Shown here in pieces: positions 1 to 3,232 of a stretch of 8,233 nucleotides of DNA. The position numbers and the translations under genes are program-made. This DNA comes from Candidatus Odyssella thessalonicensis. Lineage in GTDB: Bacteria > Pseudomonadota > Alphaproteobacteria > Bin65. The number at the start of each line of letters is the position of its first letter. Position 1 is the first letter of the stretch. The stretch lies in NCBI GenBank assembly GCA_005240015.1, contig SBBV01000268.1, forward strand, positions 1 to 8,233, read 5' to 3'. A model generated the notes under the pieces. It saw only the letters and a program-made list of their open reading frames with translations, was not told the origin of the DNA and did not search any database.

Positions 1-1
1 C

Positions 2-77
2 CCGCCTGCGGGCCTACGCCCGCCGAAGGGTCGCGCTGGCACGTCACTTCCATTCGCTCGCTATGGCCCGCAGGCGG
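2..77. repeat. 13-bp inverted repeat downstream of dapF
   Basis: Positions 2-14 (CCGCCTGCGGGCC) and 65-77 (GGCCCGCAGGCGG) are perfect reverse complements separated by 50 bases. The pair begins 35 bases past the dapF stop codon on the minus strand. It could fold in the dapF 3' untranslated RNA, or be a mobile palindromic repeat. There is no T-tract after the arm at 2-14 on the minus strand inside the window, so a classical terminator is not supported. The remaining bases of 1-111 show no gene I can support. Confidence 0.6.
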
Positions 78-111
78 CGGAGGTCGGGTGGGGGCCAGTC
101 TGGTTTCCAAC

Positions 112-960
112 TCAGACATGCCCGGCTCCGTTGAGCAGCGCGGGATCGATCGTCCCGCGGAACGCGATCGCGGTCGGGCCGGTCATGAGAACGTGGCCGT
201 TCTCGAGCCATTCGATCTCGAGCGTGCCGCCGTCGAGCTCGAGCGCGGCCTTGCGCTTGGCCAAGCCGCGGCGCACGGCCGCGACGAGCGCCGCGCAGGC
301 GCCCGAGCCGCAGGCGAGCGTCAAGCCGGCGCCGCGCTCCCAGACGCGCAGGCGGATGCGGTCCGGCGCGCGCCCCTCGGCGAAGCCGATATTGGCGCGC
401 TCGGGAAACAGCTTGTGATGCTCGAGCTTCGGGCCGACCGCCTCGATCGGAATCTTCGCCACGTCGGAGACGAAGAACACCGCGTGCGGATTGCCCAGGC
501 CGACGCCGACCGGGTCTTTCACCGGCCCTTCGCCGATGCCGAGATGCAGCGTGTCGCGTGCCTCGGCGAGCGGGATGTCGCGCCACTCGGTGCGCGCCAG
601 TCCCATGTCGACGGTGACGCGGCCGTCGCGGCCGCGCGCGCAGTCGAGGATGCCGGCCGCGGTCTCGAGCGCCAGATGATCGGCGCCGCGCTCCTTCATC
701 AGGAGATCGGCGACGCAGCGCGTGCCGTTGCCGCAGGCGCCCGATTCCGAACCGTCGCTGTTCAAGAAGGTGAGCCCGAGATCGGCGATGCCTGTGGGCG
801 AGGGGCCGATCAGGATGATCTGGTCGCAGCCGATGCCGCGGCGGCGGTCGGCGATCGCCACCGCCTCCTTGGCCGTGGGCGGCGCACCCCCACGGCGCAG
901 GTCGAGAACGACGAAATCGTTCCCGGCCCCGTGCATCTTGATGAAATCCTTGGGCTGCAT
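112..960 (-). CDS. dapF: Diaminopimelate epimerase
   Basis: The product (282 residues, the usual family length of about 270-290) interconverts LL- and meso-diaminopimelate in the cytoplasm, the step before lysine and peptidoglycan cross-link synthesis. The family's two catalytic cysteines are both visible: Cys76 in GACGNGTRC and Cys217 in LACGSGACA. Other family hallmarks are the start MQPKDFIKMHGAGNDFVV, RGIGCDQ (residues 41-47), FLNSDGS (65-71), GNPHAVFF (156-163) and FPERANIGF (185-193). The open frame continues upstream to 1311, but the conserved N terminus begins at the ATG at 958-960, which has AAGG five bases before it, so I chose that start. The extension would run through a REP-type repeat and is not coding. 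The upstream phosphatase gene is on the same strand but 280 bases away, so co-transcription is uncertain. No frameshift or missing key residue is seen. Confidence 0.98.
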   Translation of the reverse strand: MQPKDFIKMHGAGNDFVVLDLRRGGAPPTAKEAVAIADRRRGIGCDQIILIGPSPTGIADLGLTFLNSDGSESGACGNGTRCVADLLMKERGADHLALETAAGILDCARGRDGRVTVDMGLARTEWRDIPLAEARDTLHLGIGEGPVKDPVGVGLGNPHAVFFVSDVAKIPIEAVGPKLEHHKLFPERANIGFAEGRAPDRIRLRVWERGAGLTLACGSGACAALVAAVRRGLAKRKAALELDGGTLEIEWLENGHVLMTGPTAIAFRGTIDPALLNGAGHV

Positions 961-1013
961 GGCCGCCTTATATGGGGAGGCGGCGGCCCAAGTCCATGCG
1001 GCCCTCTTCTTCC

Positions 1014-1027
1014 CCCGCGACAGCGGG
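1014..1027. repeat. Degenerate REP-like hairpin near element A
   Basis: CCCGC-GACA-GCGGG forms a 5-bp stem with a four-base loop, in the same orientation as the left arm of the REP pair about 40 bases further on. Its downstream flank (ccTTTCCGGcaAAAGT) resembles the flank of a similar weak hairpin at 1812-1829 before the second element, which suggests an extended repeat unit. The base pairing is seen directly; common ancestry with the REP arms is inference. Confidence 0.5.
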
Positions 1028-1061
1028 CCTTTCCGGCAAAAGTCGACGCCATCATCGGAGT

Positions 1062-1167
1062 TTGTCGTTCCCGCGAAAGCGGGAACCAAACGGCGCCTCC
1101 ACGGCACCTGACTTTCAATCCCGTGCACGGCATCGGACACGGGTCCCCGCTTTCGCGGGGACGACAA
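1062..1167. repeat. REP-type inverted pair, element A
   Basis: The left arm (1067-1086) is GTTCCCGC-GAAA-GCGGGAAC, a perfect 8-bp stem with a GAAA tetraloop. The right arm (1143-1162) is GTCCCCGC-TTTC-GCGGGGAC, the same module in reverse orientation. Both are bordered by TTGTCG / CGACAA, so the whole is an inverted pair of REP modules like a REPIN or BIME. The 53-base interior contains the palindrome CCGTGCACGG (1121-1130 region) but no ORF. It lies between the phosphatase stop and dapF, so it would be transcribed if the two are co-transcribed and might stabilise or attenuate the message. No transposase is present here; such repeats usually depend on one elsewhere in the genome. Confidence 0.85.
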
Positions 1168-1240
1168 GGACTTTAACGTTTCCGACTCCCTGCGAAGCGC
1201 GCCCTCCCCGCTCGAAACGGGAAGCGCGGCCGTCGACGCC

Positions 1241-1738
1241 TCACCACTCCTTCCGCCACGCCGCCACGAACTCCCACTGCGCCTCGGTTTCGGGCGAGGG
1301 CACGTGGGCATGGCGCGTGGCTTGGCGGAGGCGGCCGAGCTCGGTCAGCGCGTCGACGGGCGCGAATCCGCGGCGCACGAGCCAGCAGCCGATCACGGTG
1401 CCGGTGCGCCCGACGCCGGCGTAGCAATGCACGTAGACCGGACGCCCGGCCGCGCGCCATTCGTCGATCGCGTCGAGGATCGCGCGCATCCTGTCGATCT
1501 CCGGCACGCCACGGTCGGGGATCGGGAAATGGCGATGCAGCGCGTCGCGGCGTTGCGCCTGCGCGAGACGCGCCGCCTCTGCCGCGTAGCCGCGCAGCCA
1601 GACCTCGGTCGTGAGGTCGATGAAACCGCCAATGCCGTGCGCGATCAGCGCCACGAGCTTGCCGTCGCGGCCGGGGTATTCGCCCGCCAGCAGCAGCCGC
1701 GGTTCGACCCAGTAGGAGCCCGGGAAGGGACAGGTCAT
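1241..1738 (-). CDS. Dual-specificity-type protein phosphatase (CX5R family)
   Basis: The 165-residue product is a compact cysteine-dependent phosphatase of the dual-specificity or protein-tyrosine-phosphatase-like class. The active-site P-loop VHCYAGVGRTG spans residues 103-113, with nucleophile Cys105 and phosphate-binding Arg111 (HCX5RTG). The candidate general acid is Asp75 in the PIPD loop (residues 72-75), the usual WPD-loop position about 30 residues before the cysteine. The N-terminal YWVEPRLLLAGEYPG (9-23) is typical of this small bacterial group. The frame can be extended to 1780, but I chose the ATG at 1736-1738 because AGGAG lies 11 bases upstream (1750-1754) and the family homology begins there. 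No signal peptide is seen, so a cytoplasmic location is likely. The substrate (phosphotyrosine, phosphoserine/threonine or a small phosphorylated molecule) cannot be told from the sequence. The nearest gene on the same strand is dapF, 280 bases downstream. Confidence 0.88.
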   Translation of the reverse strand: MTCPFPGSYWVEPRLLLAGEYPGRDGKLVALIAHGIGGFIDLTTEVWLRGYAAEAARLAQAQRRDALHRHFPIPDRGVPEIDRMRAILDAIDEWRAAGRPVYVHCYAGVGRTGTVIGCWLVRRGFAPVDALTELGRLRQATRHAHVPSPETEAQWEFVAAWRKEW

Positions 1739-1749
1739 CCGTCTACGAT

Positions 1750-1754
1750 CTCCT
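1750..1754 (-). promoter_or_regulatory. Ribosome binding site of the phosphatase gene
   Basis: AGGAG on the minus strand sits 11 bases before the ATG at 1736-1738. It decides against the longer open frame that would begin at 1780. Confidence 0.6.
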
Positions 1755-1858
1755 GGGAGCGGAGAGTCGCCGTTCGGCAAAGACTACAAAAGAGACCACC
1801 AACCTGTCTTCCCTGCGAAGGCGCCGGGCTGTCCGGGGAAAGTGGCCGTTGCCAACGC

Positions 1859-2037
1859 TTGTCGTCCCCGCGAAAGCCGGGACCCAAGCAGCTGTGCCGC
1901 AGCACGTGCGTTCTCGACGCGCGCACGTCGGCGACGCAACGCAAGGGCGTTGCTTACCGCCAATCGCGCTTTGCGCGATTGGCAGAAGGTCGGCACTTGC
2001 CGACCGTCTGGGTCCCCGCTTTCGCAGGGACGACAAA
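1859..2037. repeat. REP-type composite element B with nested hairpins
   Basis: The outer arms are the same module as in element A: GTCCCCGC-GAAA-GCCGGGAC (1864-1883, one stem mismatch) and the inverted GTCCCCGC-TTTC-GCAGGGAC (2012-2031, one mismatch), bordered by TTGTC and GACAA. Inside are three consecutive hairpins: GCAACGC/GCGTTGC (1936-1942 and 1947-1953, 4-base loop); a perfect 11-bp stem GCCAATCGCGC/GCGCGATTGGC (1959-1969 and 1973-1983, 3-base loop); and GGTCGGCA/TGCCGACC (1988-1995 and 1998-2005). The interior is unlike that of element A, although the arms match. The element lies in the gap between the small gene cluster at 2053-2671 and the phosphatase. A weaker related hairpin sits before it at about 1812-1829. 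No transposase or protein gene is inside. Confidence 0.85.
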
Positions 2038-2052
2038 TTGAAATGCGACCGT

Positions 2053-2163
2053 TCAGCCCCGGGCGCGGCCAGAGGAGTTCTGAAGGTCGTGGGCGCAACC
2101 AGCCGACAGACTTGCGGTGCAGGCGAGCGCGATCGGCGCCCCGACTGTCCTCGGTGTCGTCAT
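2053..2163 (-). CDS. Possible small lipoprotein-like ORF, 36 residues
   Basis: An ATG at 2161-2163 opens a 36-residue frame ending in TGA at 2053-2055. It is preceded by a purine-rich AAGGGGGA ending about 6 bases before the start. The product begins MTTPRTVGAPIALACTASLS and then has AGCAHD. A short hydrophobic stretch (about residues 8-21) before Cys23 resembles a weak lipoprotein signal of entericidin-like small proteins, but the lipobox (SAGC, with Ser at -3) is imperfect and the N terminus has only one basic residue. It starts 61 bases downstream of the 148-residue gene on the same strand, so it could share its transcript. It may equally be chance; I do not assign a function. Confidence 0.3.
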   Translation of the reverse strand: MTTPRTVGAPIALACTASLSAGCAHDLQNSSGRARG

Positions 2164-2224
2164 GGCAGTCCCCCTTGCTTGCGAAAGGCCGCGGGCTCTC
2201 TCGGCGGAGCGGTGCGGCCGCTGG

Positions 2225-2671
2225 TCAATCGCCGAGAATCGTCCGGAGCTGCCGCTCGCCGAGCGGCATCGCGGCGCCGGACTTGAAGGCGTGCCAGAGC
2301 TGCTCTTGCGCAGTGCCGGCGTAGTGCGGCGGCATCGCAGGATGCTCGCGGTCGATGCGCCAGGCCGAGGCGCCGTAGCGGCGCAGCAGCTCGGCGATGC
2401 GCCGCGCGCGGGCGGTGACCCCGGCAGTGGGGCAGACCATGAGCGAGAGGCGGCGCAGCGCGCCGTCGCGGCGGCGGATCGCATCCTCGCGCCACCACGG
2501 GATGCCGCCTTGCGCCTGGATGAGGCCGAGGGCCCCATCGAGGTCGCGCGCCTCGCGCCCCAGGAAGCGCTCGATGCCGGCCGCGAGCCATCCGGCGAGG
2601 TCGGGCGGTAGCGGCGCGCCACGGCGGCAGAAGCTCGAGACGTCGCGCAGGCGGTCGATGGTGGTGGACAT
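2225..2671 (-). CDS. Hypothetical protein, 148 residues
   Basis: I do not recognise a named function. The product is soluble, arginine-rich and probably mostly helical, with no signal peptide or membrane segment. Visible landmarks are PLPPDLAGWLAAGIERFLG (residues 20-38), a tryptophan-containing GGIPWWREDAIRRRDGALR (about 54-72), and a C-terminal half rich in Arg and Leu ending MPLGERQLRTILGD. The open frame could extend to 2785, but the extension would run through a promoter and operator. The ATG at 2669-2671 has GAGG six bases before it (2678-2681) and is preferred. The gene has its own promoter at 2702-2730 with a palindrome in the spacer, so it is probably repressor-controlled. A possible small ORF follows 61 bases downstream. 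Codon use matches the neighbours, so the gene looks real and resident. Confidence 0.75.
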   Translation of the reverse strand: MSTTIDRLRDVSSFCRRGAPLPPDLAGWLAAGIERFLGREARDLDGALGLIQAQGGIPWWREDAIRRRDGALRRLSLMVCPTAGVTARARRIAELLRRYGASAWRIDREHPAMPPHYAGTAQEQLWHAFKSGAAMPLGERQLRTILGD

Positions 2672-2701
2672 GGCAGGCCTCGATCTGCAATTGACCGAGG
2701 C

Positions 2702-2730
2702 AGTATGTGAGTAATCGCTCACATTGTCAA
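2702..2730 (-). promoter_or_regulatory. Promoter with palindromic operator in its spacer
   Basis: On the minus strand TTGACA (2725-2730, a perfect -35) is followed by exactly 17 bases and then CATACT (2702-2707, one base from TATACT). The predicted transcript start is near 2695, about 24 bases before the ATG of the 148-residue gene. The spacer and the first base pairs of the -10 are occupied by a perfect inverted repeat, ATGTGAG-TAATCG-CTCACAT (2705-2724). A bound dimer there would block RNA polymerase. The size and symmetry are like TetR/AcrR-family operators, which is inference; no regulator gene is in the window. Confidence 0.75.
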
Positions 2731-2980
2731 GGGGTGGACAGGCCCCGCTTTTTCGATTGACAAATGTTCGTGAAATGTTCCACACTTCTCTCTGGCCCGT
2801 AGTCGGGTCTGCAGGCGGAGCGTCGATCAGGCGGGCCGCGTGCCGCTCTTTGAACTTGTGAATCCTTTGTCGAATGCGTGGGCCGGCGGCGAGGTCAGGC
2901 GCGCCGCGGGCGCTGAGCTCGCAAAAGACGACGCGAGCACGCTGCCTGGGACTTCATCCAAGAGCCGATGTCGGCATGCC

Positions 2981-3103
2981 GAAAAGCCGACAAAAGCCGC
3001 GGGTCGGGCGCCAAAAAGCCCACAAAAGCCGACAAATGCCAACAAAAGCCCACCTTGTAGAAAATGTCGGCATTTGTCGGCTTCTGTCGGCTTTTGTGGG
3101 CTT
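2981..3103. repeat. Inverted array of 10-bp repeats
   Basis: Units related to ACAAAAGCCG recur every 10 bases. On the left, two units lie at 2981-3000, then a GC-rich interruption, then four at 3011-3050 (cCAAAAAGCC, CACAAAAGCC, GACAAATGCC, AACAAAAGCC). After a 10-base centre (3051-3060), four units run in the opposite orientation at 3061-3100. The outer 19 bases pair perfectly: AAGCCCACAAAAGCCGACA at 3016-3034 with its complement at 3085-3103. The next 19 or so pair with about six mismatches, leaving a loop of about 12. On the minus strand the stem runs into five T residues (3013-3017), so it could act as a factor-independent terminator for the molybdenum hydroxylase transcript, though it is far longer than usual. 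Confidence 0.85.
3013..3103 (-). terminator. Possible terminator of the molybdenum hydroxylase gene
   Basis: Read on the minus strand, the long hairpin at 3016-3103 ends in GGGC followed by five T residues (3017 down to 3013). It lies 130 bases past the stop codon at 3233. The perfect 19-bp base of the stem and the T-run fit factor-independent termination; the length and the periodic nature of the stem are unusual for that role. Confidence 0.4.
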
Positions 3104-3154
3104 GCGGCGCGGAGCTTGCAGCTGCGCGCGCCAGTCGGTCGCGGTTTGCGAGCG

Positions 3155-3194
3155 ATGTTTACGAATGTTGACGAATGTTTACGTTTGCTAACGC
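3155..3194. repeat. Four 10-bp direct repeats (ATGTTTACGA type)
   Basis: ATGTTTACGA (3155-3164), ATGTTGACGA (3165-3174), ATGTTTACGT (3175-3184) and the diverged TTGCTAACGC (3185-3194) follow each other without gaps. The unit differs in sequence from that of the array at 2981-3103 but has the same 10-bp period. It lies 39 bases beyond the 3' end of the molybdenum hydroxylase gene. A run of phased sites for a DNA-binding protein or a slippage product are both possible. Confidence 0.75.
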
Positions 3195-3232
3195 GCAAGG
3201 GGGAGGGGCCATGTCAACAGGCGACGCAGGGC

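Larger units (their letters stand above)
2672..3232. other. Repeat-rich intergenic region without a convincing gene
   Basis: These 561 bases separate the 148-residue gene from the molybdenum hydroxylase gene. They hold the promoter and operator near 2702-2730, two direct AAATGTTC words 11 bases apart (2762-2769 and 2773-2780), a GC-rich featureless stretch (about 2790-2960), the 12-bp palindrome TCGGCATGCCGA (2971-2982), the large inverted 10-bp repeat array (2981-3103) and a second 10-bp direct array (3155-3194). Open frames crossing it (for example 2827-3198 on the minus strand) translate the repeats into low-complexity peptide and lack homology that I recognise. Confidence 0.7.

Noticed and set aside
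88..1176. A 362-codon open frame on the plus strand across dapF
   Set aside because: It is the antisense shadow of dapF in GC-rich DNA; the minus strand carries an unmistakable enzyme with both catalytic cysteines.
961..1311. N-terminal extension of the dapF frame
   Set aside because: It translates the REP-type repeats, and the conserved N terminus and a ribosome binding site mark the ATG at 958-960.
1842..2324. Plus-strand frames of 145-160 codons through element B
   Set aside because: They translate inverted repeats and hairpins, show repeat-derived low-complexity sequence, and have no recognisable domain.
2678..2700. CCTCG/CGAGG hairpin that might hide the ribosome binding site of the 148-residue gene
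   Set aside because: Only 5 bp with a 13-base loop, and the predicted transcript start near 2695 would leave out the upstream half of the stem.
2845..2862. GCTCTTTGAACTTGTGAA, resembling a boxA of an rRNA leader
   Set aside because: No boxB-like stem or rRNA gene follows and the match is to a short loose motif.
2981..3103. CRISPR array
   Set aside because: The 10-bp units have no spacers between them and are inverted about a centre, so this is not a repeat-spacer structure.
2827..3198. A 123-codon minus-strand frame across the repeat arrays
   Set aside because: Its sequence simply reflects the 10-bp repeats (FVGF-type periodicity), and it lacks a good ribosome site and any known family feature.
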